Source: Planctomycetota bacterium
GTDB taxonomy: Bacteria > Planctomycetota > Phycisphaerae > Sedimentisphaerales > Anaerobacaceae
Direction: 5' to 3'
Assembly: GCA_019456145.1 (NCBI GenBank)
Contig: VRUL01000015.1
Coordinates: 1-52,088 of the forward strand
Length of the DNA stretch: 52,088 nt
In this document: piece by piece, positions 24,824-33,887 of the stretch
Layout of the letters: each line of letters starts with the position of its first letter
How positions within the stretch are numbered: position 1 is the first letter of the stretch
Position numbers and translations under genes: made by a program
Notes under the pieces: model-generated
The model's database searches: none
Told to the model about the DNA's origin: nothing
The model's input: only the letters and a program-made list of their open reading frames with translations

Positions 24824-25249
24824 ATGTCAGAAGAGTTTGAACCGAAGATAATAGCGTTTCTTTGTAACTGGTGTTCTTACGCCGGGGCCGACCTGGCTGG
24901 GACTTCGAGGATGCAATACCCACCGAATGTACGGATTATCCGGTTGATGTGTAGTGGGGGATTGGATCCGCTGTACGTCTTTCGTGCACTGCTGGCCGGA
25001 TGCGACGGCGTTCTGATTGGTGGATGTCATCCCGGCGATTGTCACTACACAAATGGCAACTACAAAGCCAGGCGGCGTGTCGCCGTGCTCAAAAGCATTC
25101 TCAAGGAGCTTGGAATGGGCCATGACAGGGTCTGGCTTCGCTGGATTAGTGCGAGCGAGGGCAGCCGATTCGCCGAGACAATTCGTGAAATAGTAACAGA
25201 CCTCAAGGAAAAGGGACCGAATACCCTGGCCCAGTCCTGGGCGATATAA
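24824..25249 (+). CDS. mvhD: MvhD-type iron-sulfur subunit
   Basis: A 141-residue MvhD-family protein, the small [2Fe-2S] carrier that links HdrA to its electron-donating partner. The family signature is clear: FLCNWCSYAGADLAG near 11-25, RIIRLMCSGGLDP near 40, then GGCHPGDCHY near 67. It follows the HdrA hybrid by 27 bases, the usual order for HdrA-MvhD pairs. A purine-rich stretch precedes the ATG. A paralogue lies at 31416, after the second large HdrA. With no hydrogenase encoded, its likely donor is the FdhB-like or NADH module. Confidence 0.92.
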   Translation: MSEEFEPKIIAFLCNWCSYAGADLAGTSRMQYPPNVRIIRLMCSGGLDPLYVFRALLAGCDGVLIGGCHPGDCHYTNGNYKARRRVAVLKSILKELGMGHDRVWLRWISASEGSRFAETIREIVTDLKEKGPNTLAQSWAI

Positions 25250-25266
25250 ACTGAGGAGTAATAACC

Positions 25267-26565
25267 GTGGCAATAATCAAAGTTAAAGACAACAATCCGG
25301 CGGCGGCAATTCGAGAGCTGCTCCGTACCATGCTCGAAAAGCAGCTGGTAAGCGCCATTTTGGTGCCTCAGGAAATTCCCTCGAAGAAGACAGTGGTCCA
25401 GACGCTCGTCAGTGATCCTGACAAGCTCGATGCGGTCAATCCGTTGGCTCCGATCTTCAGTATCAATTCAGCTCGGATCGTGGTAAAGATGTGTATTGAC
25501 CAAATGACCGGCCCGGTTTCCGGGCAGGCTGTATCTGAACAGCCGGCGGAGGAAAAAGAGGCCGAGCCGCCCGAGGCCGAAGATAGTGCATCGGAGCAGA
25601 AACAGGAACAGGCCCCGGAGCAGGAGCAGGGTAAATCAGGGGAGCAGGCCCCCGCTGAAGCGCAATCAGCAGCAGAGGACGAGCCTGCCGCCGCCGAGGG
25701 ACAATCGGCTCCTGCCCCTATCGCTGTGGTTCTTAGACCGTGTGAGATCCGCGCGCTTATCGAATTAGTGAAATTACAGCAGGCCAGCCTGGACCCGTTC
25801 CTGGTTATCGGTGTCGATTGCTGGGGAACTTACTCGGTCCAGGACTATGCGGCGATGGTAACACAGGGCCCACAGGATTCATCCGTGACTGCTGATTTTC
25901 TCAAGCAGGTCACGGCGGGGAACTTCCCGGAGGAGCTGCGAGGCGCCTGCCGGGCCTGTCAATACCCGGTACCGACATATGCGGACCTGGCGATCCAGCT
26001 AATCGGTGATGACATCAGCCAGCAGATTCGCATTGAAGCGCAGAGCGAAAAGGGAAAAGAAATATTCAATGCCCTCGGCTTTGAAGTTACGGCCGAGAGC
26101 AAGGAGCGAAAAAGTGCTGTCGAAAAACTAAAGGAAGCAAAGAAACAGTTAGCCGAGCAGGATAAGGCCGATTTTCTGGAGATGATTTCTTCACTGTGTA
26201 TCAATTGCCACAATTGCCGGGCCGTCTGCCCGATCTGTTACTGTAAGCAGTGTGTATTTGATGGGAAGGTTTTCGAATATCCGCTGGAGAAGTATTTGAA
26301 CTGGTCCGGCAAGAAAGGCGTTTTGCCTGTTCCGCCGGACAAGCTGCTGTTCCATCTGACCCGCATGAGCCATGTGGCGACATCATGTGTGGCATGCGGG
26401 CAATGTGAGGCGGCCTGCCCCAGCGGTATACCGCTGGGAAGAATTTTTCAGAGGATATCCACTGCGGCACAGGAGGCGCTCGGCTACGAAGCGGGGCGAA
26501 GCCTCGATGATGACCTGCCTCTTACAACATTCCGAGAGAATGAGTTGTCGGCCGTGGAGGATTAA
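25267..26565 (+). CDS. FdhB/FlxC-like iron-sulfur subunit with acidic low-complexity insert
   Basis: A 432-residue protein related to the beta-type subunits of F420 hydrogenase or formate dehydrogenase and to the Flx ferredoxin subunits. An N-terminal alpha/beta part (1-82) continues at about 152 (VVLRPCEIRAL). Two [4Fe-4S] motifs follow near the end, CINCHNCRAVCPICYCKQC at about 315-333 and CVACGQCEAACP at about 375-386. Between residues 84 and 150 lies a stretch made almost only of Glu, Gln, Pro, Ala and Ser, which should be disordered. The start is GTG 25267, with GAGGAG 9 bases upstream. The paralogue at 31850 lacks the insert. It likely feeds electrons to the MvhD/HdrA pair. Confidence 0.82.
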   Translation: MAIIKVKDNNPAAAIRELLRTMLEKQLVSAILVPQEIPSKKTVVQTLVSDPDKLDAVNPLAPIFSINSARIVVKMCIDQMTGPVSGQAVSEQPAEEKEAEPPEAEDSASEQKQEQAPEQEQGKSGEQAPAEAQSAAEDEPAAAEGQSAPAPIAVVLRPCEIRALIELVKLQQASLDPFLVIGVDCWGTYSVQDYAAMVTQGPQDSSVTADFLKQVTAGNFPEELRGACRACQYPVPTYADLAIQLIGDDISQQIRIEAQSEKGKEIFNALGFEVTAESKERKSAVEKLKEAKKQLAEQDKADFLEMISSLCINCHNCRAVCPICYCKQCVFDGKVFEYPLEKYLNWSGKKGVLPVPPDKLLFHLTRMSHVATSCVACGQCEAACPSGIPLGRIFQRISTAAQEALGYEAGRSLDDDLPLTTFRENELSAVED

Positions 26566-26578
26566 TTTTCAGGAGCGT

Positions 26579-27199
26579 ATGATGGCGAAATCCAAAAGCA
26601 ACAATCAAGAAGAGAAAAAACAGCAAAAGGCAGCGGCCCCCGTTAAAAATCCTACAACGGGGACAGGCGATTCAGCGCAAAAAGCAAAAATTTCCAACGG
26701 GGCGACCAGCGAAAAACAGGACACAAAAGAAGTGTCCCTCAACCAGTTGGACTTGCGCTTCCGTGACGAAATTGCCGGCCATCCCGGTGGTGAGAATATC
26801 CGCCGCTGTTTTGCTTGCGGGACCTGTGCGGCCGGCTGCCCGGTGACTGAAGTGGACAGCGAATACAATTGCCGGAGGATTATTCGGCAAATACTTTTCG
26901 GTATGAGGGAAGAAGTCCTTTCTTCGCCCCTGATTTGGATGTGTCTGGTGTGCTATCGGTGCTACGTGCGATGTCCTCAAAAAGTAAACTTCACGGACAT
27001 CATGCGCGTGCTCCGATACCTGGCTGTTAAGGAAAAACGCTTTTCGCCCGAGACGTTCGAGTGGATCAACGATTTAGACAGGTTTTCACAGGTTATGCGG
27101 CATGATATGGTCAAAGGCTTCTTTGACAAGAAAAAGGTATCGTTGGAGGAACTTCAAAGCCGCATCGAAAAAGTTATTAAAGAGGCCATGACCCAATAG
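26579..27199 (+). CDS. hdrC: Second HdrC-like ferredoxin subunit
   Basis: A 206-residue protein that opens block 2 of the Hdr region. ATG 26579 has AGGAG directly upstream. The first 50 residues are a charged, low-complexity Lys/Gln/Ala/Asn tail. The HdrC core follows with CFACGTCAAGCP (about 80-91) and CLVCYRCYVRCP (about 121-132). Compared with the HdrC at 11091 it keeps both clusters but differs in sequence throughout, so it is an old paralogue. No HdrB follows; an FrhB-like flavoprotein takes that place. Confidence 0.87.
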   Translation: MMAKSKSNNQEEKKQQKAAAPVKNPTTGTGDSAQKAKISNGATSEKQDTKEVSLNQLDLRFRDEIAGHPGGENIRRCFACGTCAAGCPVTEVDSEYNCRRIIRQILFGMREEVLSSPLIWMCLVCYRCYVRCPQKVNFTDIMRVLRYLAVKEKRFSPETFEWINDLDRFSQVMRHDMVKGFFDKKKVSLEELQSRIEKVIKEAMTQ

Positions 27200-27209
27200 G
27201 AACAAGCTA

Positions 27210-28352
27210 ATGACAAAGCAAAAAGAACCGGAAAAGGATGTCAAGAGCTTTGAAGACCTCCAGCAAGAGGTTGTTACCAGGGGTTTGTGTGGCAGATGTG
27301 GTGGATGTGCTTCGTTCTGTTCGGCCGATGAAATGAATGCGCTGGAGTTCGACCGCACGGATGGGCCTCGCCTGATTGCAGAGGAGAACTGTCTGAAGTG
27401 CGGTATCTGCTACCTGATTTGCCCGCAGATAAAGGCGCTCGATGGAGAAGTGCGTGAGAAGTTCGGCTGGCAGCCGCCAATCGGTATCTATCGCGGAATA
27501 ACTTCTGCACAAACCACCGAGCCCAGGGTTTCGGAGGTCTGCACAGACGGCGGAGTAGTTACCTCTGTTCTGCGTTATGCCCTCAAGAAGCGATTAATCC
27601 AGGGCGCGCTGGTTTCCAGGAGGACCGGCCCGTTCGGTCGGCAGCCATTCCTGGCCACAAATCCCGATGAGCTAATTGAAGCCGCGGGGACCCACTTCGA
27701 TGAGGTCCAGCACCTGGGAGAGTTCGGCAAGGATTATTCCACTTACTGCCCAACTATCCAGGAGATAAAGAAAATCGGACAGATGAAGATGGACAAAATT
27801 GCGATGGTCGGAACCCCGTGTCAAATCTACACCGTGCGAAAGATGCAGACACTGAACATTGTACCGTCCGACTCGATTGTGTTCACAGTGGGGTTGTTCT
27901 GCATGGAGAACTTTTCCTTCAATGCCAAATCTATAAAGGTACTGGAGAAGAAACTGGGCGTGAAAATGAGCGATATAGCCAAGCTTAATATCAAAGACGA
28001 CGTGATTTTAACAACCACAAGCGGCCAGGTGCATCATTTACCGTTCGAGGTGGTGGATCACATTGCGCGTCCGGCGTGTTTGACCTGTCCCGACTTTGCC
28101 AATGATTTCGCCGATATCTCCGTTGGCGGGCTCGGCTCGCCCGACGGCTATACGACAACGGTCGTTCGTACCGGCATCGGACAAAAAATTTACAACGGTG
28201 CAAAGCAAGATGGGCTGATTAAAGAGCTTCTCTTCAGGAAAAAAGAAAAGGCCACGCTGCATCGAACCGAACTTATGGCGAAAATTACCGCCTTCACACG
28301 TAAAAAGAAGGCACGGGCCAAGGCAACACTTGCAGCCGGTGCCTCGGCTTAA
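27210..28352 (+). CDS. FrhB-like flavin/iron-sulfur subunit
   Basis: A 380-residue member of the coenzyme F420 hydrogenase/dehydrogenase beta-subunit family. The N-terminus has two [4Fe-4S] motifs, CGRCGGCASFC near 28-38 and CLKCGICYLICP near 60-71. The FAD-binding domain starts with CTDGGVVTSVLRYAL near 110, and later cysteines occur in GTPCQIYTVRK and RPACLTCPDFANDFADISVGG, both family hallmarks. Members oxidise or reduce F420, ferredoxin or other carriers. F420 use cannot be judged here. It sits between hdrC and the double HdrA, in the slot where hdrB normally lies, so it may form the substrate end of this complex. The tail is Lys/Ala-rich. Confidence 0.87.
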   Translation: MTKQKEPEKDVKSFEDLQQEVVTRGLCGRCGGCASFCSADEMNALEFDRTDGPRLIAEENCLKCGICYLICPQIKALDGEVREKFGWQPPIGIYRGITSAQTTEPRVSEVCTDGGVVTSVLRYALKKRLIQGALVSRRTGPFGRQPFLATNPDELIEAAGTHFDEVQHLGEFGKDYSTYCPTIQEIKKIGQMKMDKIAMVGTPCQIYTVRKMQTLNIVPSDSIVFTVGLFCMENFSFNAKSIKVLEKKLGVKMSDIAKLNIKDDVILTTTSGQVHHLPFEVVDHIARPACLTCPDFANDFADISVGGLGSPDGYTTTVVRTGIGQKIYNGAKQDGLIKELLFRKKEKATLHRTELMAKITAFTRKKKARAKATLAAGASA

Positions 28353-28377
28353 TTGCCCGATTAAACAGGAGTCAAGA

Positions 28378-31300
28378 GTGGATCACAAACAAGTCATGGT
28401 CATTGGGGGTGGGATAGCCGGCATTCAGGCGTCGCTGGACCTGGCAGAGATGGGCGTCGAGGTCTTTCTCATAGAACAGCAGCCAAGCATCGGCGGCAGG
28501 ATGGCGCAACTGGATAAGACTTTTCCCACGAACGATTGCGCGATGTGTATCCTCTCTCCAAAGCTTGTTGAGGCAGGGGCCAACAAAAACATACACATTA
28601 TCACTAACGCCGAAGTGCAATCTGTCGAGGGCCAGGCGCCGAGCTTCTATGTTAAAGTGCTTAAGCACGCAAGGTACGTGGACGAAACGCGGTGCACGGG
28701 TTGTGGTATTTGTATGAGCAAGTGTCCCGTGCGTATCCCGGACCAATACAATATGGGGCTGAGCAAGACCAAATGCATTCGTATCCCATTTCCCCAGGCC
28801 GTCCCTGCTGTGCCTGTCATCAGCAAAGAACATTGTATCTATATGCAAAAAGGTAAATGCCGCATCTGCGAGAAATTCTGCGAAGAAAAAGTCATCGATT
28901 ACGAGCAAAAGGACGAGCTTCTTGACATTGAGGTAGGCAGCATTATTTTGGCGGTTGGTTCACAGGAGTTTGATGCAAAGCTCAAAGGCGAGTACAGTTA
29001 CGGTACGTCACCCAACGTGCTTACCAGCCTCGAATTCGAGCGCATGCTCAGCGCCTCCGGGCCCACACAGGGTCATGTGCTGCGGCCGTCCGACCAGAAG
29101 GAACCCCGGCGGGTGGCCTTTCTCCAGTGCATAGGGTCACGAGATATGCAGGCCGGCGGCTCGTTCTGTTCGGCGATATGCTGCATGCAGGCCGCCAAAG
29201 ATGCTATTATTATGGCAGAACACCTCAGCAACGTTGACGTTTCCATCTTCAACATGGACATCCGGGCCCAGGGCAAGGATTTCGACAAGTTCATCACACG
29301 CGCCCAGACCGATTATGGGGCCCGATTTGTTCGTGCACGAGTCTCGTCGGTGGAGATCAACCCGGCCAACGATAATCTACGAATTCGATATGATCCGAAC
29401 GACGGCGGACCGCTGCGTGAAGAGGAATTCGATATGGTCGTTCTATCCATAGGACTCCAAACGTCTGAGCAGGTGCGGAAGTTAGCTGCCAAACTCGATA
29501 TCGAGCTGGACGAGAGCGGATTTGTCAGTGGCAGTCCATTCGATCCTGTTCTGACCTCGCGGGACGGCATATTCGCATGCGGGACGATGACCGGCCCGAG
29601 GGACATACCGGAGACAGTCATGCAGGCAAGCGGTGCCGCCGGTGCCGCCGCCTCGCTCCAGGCCGAACTTCCGGAAAGGCGAATCAAGGCTGATTACCCG
29701 CAGCAGCGAGACATTCGCGGTGAGTCACCGCGAGTAGGAGTATTTATCTGTAAGTGCGGCATTAACATTGCATCGACGGTCGATGTGCCTGGAGTGGTGG
29801 AATTCGCTTTGGGATTACCCTGGGTCGAGCATGCACAGGAACTGATGTTCTCCTGTGCCGGTGATTCACAGCGCATCATCGCCGAGGCAATTCGGGATAA
29901 GAACCTCAACCGGGTCGTCGTTTCTGCCTGCACGCCCAGGACCCACGAGTCGCTTTTCCAGGGTACACTGCAGTCGGCGGGCATCAACCCATATCTGTTT
30001 GAGTTCGCTAACATACGCGAGCACTGTTCATGGGTCCACCAGAAGGAGCCGGATAAGGCAACAGAAAAGGCCAAAGTTTTGACTAAAATGGCAATTAACA
30101 AAGTCATTTGCCTCGAACCGCTTTCGCCCAAGACTATGCCCGTCAACCATGACGCTCTCGTCGTTGGCGGTGGTGTTGCCGGCTTGACGGCCGCCCTGGA
30201 GCTGGCCAACCACGGCTGCAAGGTACATCTGGTCGAACGCCAGGAGAAGTTCGGAGGAAACTTCCGGGACGTCCATTTCACCATGGACGGTCAGCCGAGT
30301 CAGGAATTTCTGAACGCACTGATTGAGAAAGTCACCAGCAATCCTAATATTCATAGTTACTTAAATTCAGATATTGCCGAGGTGAAAGGATTTGTAGGGA
30401 ATTTCAAGTCGAAAATACACGGCAATAATAACGATGAGATTACAGAAATCGAGCACGGTGCTGTCATCGTGGCCACCGGCGCAAGTGAGCTTGAAACAGA
30501 TGAGTATTTAAGGGGCCGGGAACCGGGAGTGGTTACCCTTCGCGAGTTGGAGACGGCCCTGGCCGGATGTGGGACCGAGGAGCTCAAGGAGAAGGTGAAC
30601 AAGGCACAGTCGGTTGTTCTGATACAATGTGTCGGCTCGCGGTGTGATGAGCGTCCATATTGCAGCCGGATTTGCTGTAACAAGTCAATTAAAAACGCCC
30701 TGAAGCTCAAAGAACAAAATCCCGACACTAACATCTATGTTCTTTATCGTGACATTCGTGCCTACGGCCTGCATGAGCTTGACTACAGGCAGGCGCGGGA
30801 AAAGGGGATTATATTCATCCGCTACCAGGAGGATGACAAACCTGTGGTCACGAGTGAAAACGGGGCCCTGAAAGTCCACATATTCGAACCAACGCTGCGC
30901 CGCAAGGTGCTTATTGAGGCCGACTTGATCGGTCTGGCCGTCGGTATAGCAGCCGGTTCCGAGAACAAGGTTATCTCCCAGATGTTGAAGATACCGCTCA
31001 ACAGTGAGGGTTTCTTCTTAGAGGCGCATGTGAAGTTAAGGCCGGTGGATTTCGCGACCGACGGCGTGTTTGTCTGCGGGCTTGCACACTACCCCAAGGA
31101 CGTTTCAGAGTCGGTTGCACAGGCCCGTGCCGCTGCCGCCAGGGCAATGACCGTTCTGAGCAAAGACACAATTGAGGCCGAAGGAAAGGTCTCGCAGGTC
31201 CGGGCCGAATGCTGTGCGGCCTGTGGTGCCTGTGTTGCAGTGTGCCCGTACGCTGCTATTGAAATTGATGAAATAAATCGCGTGGCGGTCGTTAACGAGT

Positions 31301-31419
31301 CCTTGTGTAAAGGGTGCGGTGCATGCTCGGCTACCTGCCGGTCCTGCGCGATCGACTTGCGGGGATTTCGTGATGAACAGCTCGTTGTTGCGATGGAGGC
31401 AATTGTGGAGTGGCTATGA
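28378..31419 (+). CDS. hdrA: Double-length HdrA flavoprotein (1013 aa)
   Basis: Two HdrA modules are joined in one chain. Module 1 starts at once with FAD motif GGGIAG near residue 10, then DCAMC and ferredoxin motif CTGCGICMSKCP near 105. Module 2 starts near 458 (CKCGINI), with CTPRTHE, a second FAD motif VGGGVAGL near 595, and two C-terminal ferredoxin pairs near 945 and 978 (CAACGACVAVCP, CKGCGACSATC). The start is GTG 28378, with AGGAG 7 bases before it. Double HdrA proteins can carry two flavins and are candidates for electron bifurcation. It is followed, with a 4-base overlap, by an MvhD gene. In module 1 it closely resembles the fragment fused to NuoE at 14693. Confidence 0.9.
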   Translation: MDHKQVMVIGGGIAGIQASLDLAEMGVEVFLIEQQPSIGGRMAQLDKTFPTNDCAMCILSPKLVEAGANKNIHIITNAEVQSVEGQAPSFYVKVLKHARYVDETRCTGCGICMSKCPVRIPDQYNMGLSKTKCIRIPFPQAVPAVPVISKEHCIYMQKGKCRICEKFCEEKVIDYEQKDELLDIEVGSIILAVGSQEFDAKLKGEYSYGTSPNVLTSLEFERMLSASGPTQGHVLRPSDQKEPRRVAFLQCIGSRDMQAGGSFCSAICCMQAAKDAIIMAEHLSNVDVSIFNMDIRAQGKDFDKFITRAQTDYGARFVRARVSSVEINPANDNLRIRYDPNDGGPLREEEFDMVVLSIGLQTSEQVRKLAAKLDIELDESGFVSGSPFDPVLTSRDGIFACGTMTGPRDIPETVMQASGAAGAAASLQAELPERRIKADYPQQRDIRGESPRVGVFICKCGINIASTVDVPGVVEFALGLPWVEHAQELMFSCAGDSQRIIAEAIRDKNLNRVVVSACTPRTHESLFQGTLQSAGINPYLFEFANIREHCSWVHQKEPDKATEKAKVLTKMAINKVICLEPLSPKTMPVNHDALVVGGGVAGLTAALELANHGCKVHLVERQEKFGGNFRDVHFTMDGQPSQEFLNALIEKVTSNPNIHSYLNSDIAEVKGFVGNFKSKIHGNNNDEITEIEHGAVIVATGASELETDEYLRGREPGVVTLRELETALAGCGTEELKEKVNKAQSVVLIQCVGSRCDERPYCSRICCNKSIKNALKLKEQNPDTNIYVLYRDIRAYGLHELDYRQAREKGIIFIRYQEDDKPVVTSENGALKVHIFEPTLRRKVLIEADLIGLAVGIAAGSENKVISQMLKIPLNSEGFFLEAHVKLRPVDFATDGVFVCGLAHYPKDVSESVAQARAAAARAMTVLSKDTIEAEGKVSQVRAECCAACGACVAVCPYAAIEIDEINRVAVVNESLCKGCGACSATCRSCAIDLRGFRDEQLVVAMEAIVEWL

Positions 31420-31853
31420 CCGAAGGAAATAATAAAGACTGGAGTCCCAGGATTGTGGCGTTTCTTTGCAACTGGTGCTCTTATGCCGGGGCCGACCTTG
31501 CTGGTGTCAGCCGTATGCAGTACGCCCCGAATATCAGAATCATCCGTGTGCCTTGTTCAGGGCGTATAAACCCTTTGTATATACTCTCGGCCCTGCGCCA
31601 GGGCGCCGATGGGGTGCTGGTCTCCGGATGTCATCCGGGTGATTGTCATTACATCAGCGGAAACTACGTTGCCAGACGCAAATTCAACATGTTGAAGAAG
31701 TTTCTCGAGCACGTGGGTATCTGCCCGGAGAGGGTCCAGTTCTCATGGGTTTCGGCGGCTGAAGGCGCTCGATTTGCCGCACTTGTGGATAAAGTGGCTG
31801 AAGACATCAAACGTATAGGACCGGCTAAAATACCGATGGTACCAGTGAAATGA
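31416..31853 (+). CDS. flxD: MvhD/FlxD-type iron-sulfur subunit
   Basis: A 145-residue paralogue of the protein at 24824, with the same markers: FLCNWCSYAGADLAG, RVPCSGRINP and SGCHPGDCHY. ATG 31416 overlaps the HdrA stop as ATGA; a GTG 6 bases upstream is an alternative. In HdrABC-FlxABCD systems FlxD is this MvhD-like subunit, connecting the NADH-oxidising FlxABC part with HdrA. The three genes that follow fit that system. It overlaps the next gene by 4 bases. Confidence 0.9.
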   Translation: MTEGNNKDWSPRIVAFLCNWCSYAGADLAGVSRMQYAPNIRIIRVPCSGRINPLYILSALRQGADGVLVSGCHPGDCHYISGNYVARRKFNMLKKFLEHVGICPERVQFSWVSAAEGARFAALVDKVAEDIKRIGPAKIPMVPVK

Positions 31854-32848
31854 AAGATATTCAGGAACAAATCATCAAGACCGCTGCGCAGTTGCTCACC
31901 GAGGCCAAGGCCGATATCGTAATCGGTTTTAGCGATAGTTCGCTGCCAATGAGGGCGACGCCTTGTTTTATTACAAACGCCGACGACGCCCAACAGCTTG
32001 TATGGAACTCATATTGCCTCAACAATCTGGCGATTTACCTGCCGGAATGTTTTGCGCTTGACCCGCATGTCAAAGAGCAAAAACCCCCGCCCAAAGTAGC
32101 AGTTATCGCCAAGGGCTGTGACGGACGCTCGGCCGTAGGGCTGATAAAGGAATTGCAGGTCCCCAGGGAAAACCTGGTGATAATTGCGGTTCCATGCCCC
32201 GGAATGCTGGATGCTACTATTGCTCAGCGGTTGATAGGGACCAGCGAGATTGTCTCTGCCGAAGAAAGCGGCGATACCGTCATCATCAAAGACCAAACGG
32301 GCAAAGAAACAAAGTTCGATAGAAAGGAGCTGCTTGCCGAAGCATGCCGGTTCTGTACGCACCGGGCCGCGCCGGTCTCCGACATGACTATCGGGGAGCT
32401 GCCCAAGGGTGGAGAGGCATTAGCGCCTGATGAGCGTTTCGAAGAGTTTTCGAAAAAATCTACGGAAGAACGGTGGGATCAATTCTGCCGTGAGCTTTCA
32501 AAGTGCATACTTTGTAACGCATGTCGCAGCGCCTGTCCTAATTGCTACTGTAAAGTGTGCTTTGCCGACCAGACCCGTCCGAACTGGACGGGCACCGGCG
32601 GCCCGCTGCGCGATGTTATTTCTTTCCATCTCGGCCGAATGTTCCATCAGGCCGGCCGATGCGTGGATTGCGGCGCATGTGTTCGGGCGTGTCCTATGGG
32701 CGTTGACCTGCGCACTTTCACATATAAACTCGTCAAAGATGCAAAAGAGCTGTTCGACTATACGGCAGGCTTTGACATTGAGCGGGTCCCGCCGCTTATA
32801 GAATTCAACGTCGACGACTCAGATAACTTTATTACGGAGCCGGAGTAG
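31850..32848 (+). CDS. FlxC/FdhB-like iron-sulfur subunit
   Basis: A 332-residue relative of the FdhB-like protein at 25267 without the acidic insert. The N-terminal domain contains the VAVIAKGCDGRSAVGLI motif near 80-95. Two [4Fe-4S] motifs follow, CILCNACRSACPNCYCKVC at about 219-237 and CVDCGACVRACP at about 268-279. The position between an FlxD-like and an FlxB-like gene makes a Flx ferredoxin subunit the best reading. Start ATG 31850 overlaps flxD by 4 bases. The protein is soluble, and no membrane helix is present. Confidence 0.82.
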   Translation: MKDIQEQIIKTAAQLLTEAKADIVIGFSDSSLPMRATPCFITNADDAQQLVWNSYCLNNLAIYLPECFALDPHVKEQKPPPKVAVIAKGCDGRSAVGLIKELQVPRENLVIIAVPCPGMLDATIAQRLIGTSEIVSAEESGDTVIIKDQTGKETKFDRKELLAEACRFCTHRAAPVSDMTIGELPKGGEALAPDERFEEFSKKSTEERWDQFCRELSKCILCNACRSACPNCYCKVCFADQTRPNWTGTGGPLRDVISFHLGRMFHQAGRCVDCGACVRACPMGVDLRTFTYKLVKDAKELFDYTAGFDIERVPPLIEFNVDDSDNFITEPE

Positions 32849-32854
32849 ATTCAG

Positions 32855-33880
32855 ATGGCAGAGAGCAAAATAGATAAAAACAAAATACCGGAATTGCTCA
32901 AGGCAGTCTCGGCGGATTATACGCTTTACGGCCCGAAAGACGAGGCGGGGATTGTTGCCATGGGGCGCATAAATTCTGTCGAAGAGCTGATGCTGGACTA
33001 TCGAAATTCCACGATTTCAGCCAAAGAACTCTTCCTGCCCAGGGCCGAGGTCGTTTATGAATTTGACGGGCAGAAATTCGTCGATGACAAACTGTCCGAT
33101 GAAAAACGGGTCATCTTCGGGATGCGCCCCTGTGACTGTCGGGCCCTGGCGCTGCTGGATCGAAACTTTGACACCGACCAGGTAAAGGACCCATTCTATA
33201 TAACACGCCGGCAGAATACTATTGTTGTCGCGCTGGCGTGTAATCAGCCTGCGAGCAGTTGCTTCTGCACAGTGACCGGAGGTGACCCTTTCGGTCAGGA
33301 GGGGGCAGACGTTCTTCTGGGTGATATAGGTGATTCACTGCTGGCCAAAGCTGTTACGCCAAAGGGCAAGGATTTCCTGGCGTCATACAGCAAGTTCTTT
33401 TTGCGCCAAGGCTCAGGCAATTGGGACAAACAGGCCAAAGAAGCAAGGAACAAGATTAAGACCGAATTGAACATTGAGAACATCAAGTCTTGTTTGGATG
33501 ACCGGTTCGAGAACGATGTCTGGAAAACGGTTTCGCTCAAATGCCTCGGATGCGGTGCCTGCTCGTACCTCTGTCCGACCTGCTACTGCTTTGACCTGGT
33601 CGATGAGAAGACTTCTACCGGAGTCAAGAAGGTCCGGACCTGGGACTGCTGTATGTTCCCGCTGTTCACGAAGCACGCCTCGGGTCACAATCCACGGGAT
33701 GTCAATTCGGCACGACTTCGCCAGAAGATTATGCATAAGTTCAGCTACTATATGGAACGATACGGCGTCAATGGTTGTGTTGGGTGTGGGCGCTGTGTGC
33801 GCAGATGCCCGGTCAACCTGGACATTCGGGGAGTCCTTGAACAATTAATGGCGGCGCCAAACATCGCAACGGAAAAATGA
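32855..33880 (+). CDS. FlxB-like dicluster ferredoxin subunit
   Basis: A 341-residue protein of the family that includes anaerobic sulfite reductase subunit A and sulfhydrogenase beta chains. It contains FGMRPCDCRALALLD near 88-102 and CNQPASSCFCT near 129, and two [4Fe-4S] motifs, CLGCGACSYLCPTCYC near 229-244 and CVGCGRCVRRCP near 307-318. FlxB of HdrABC-Flx belongs to this family. It carries electrons between the NADH-binding FlxA and the rest of the complex. It starts 6 bases after flxC and is followed 7 bases later by flxA. Confidence 0.85.
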   Translation: MAESKIDKNKIPELLKAVSADYTLYGPKDEAGIVAMGRINSVEELMLDYRNSTISAKELFLPRAEVVYEFDGQKFVDDKLSDEKRVIFGMRPCDCRALALLDRNFDTDQVKDPFYITRRQNTIVVALACNQPASSCFCTVTGGDPFGQEGADVLLGDIGDSLLAKAVTPKGKDFLASYSKFFLRQGSGNWDKQAKEARNKIKTELNIENIKSCLDDRFENDVWKTVSLKCLGCGACSYLCPTCYCFDLVDEKTSTGVKKVRTWDCCMFPLFTKHASGHNPRDVNSARLRQKIMHKFSYYMERYGVNGCVGCGRCVRRCPVNLDIRGVLEQLMAAPNIATEK

Positions 33881-33887
33881 AACAGCT

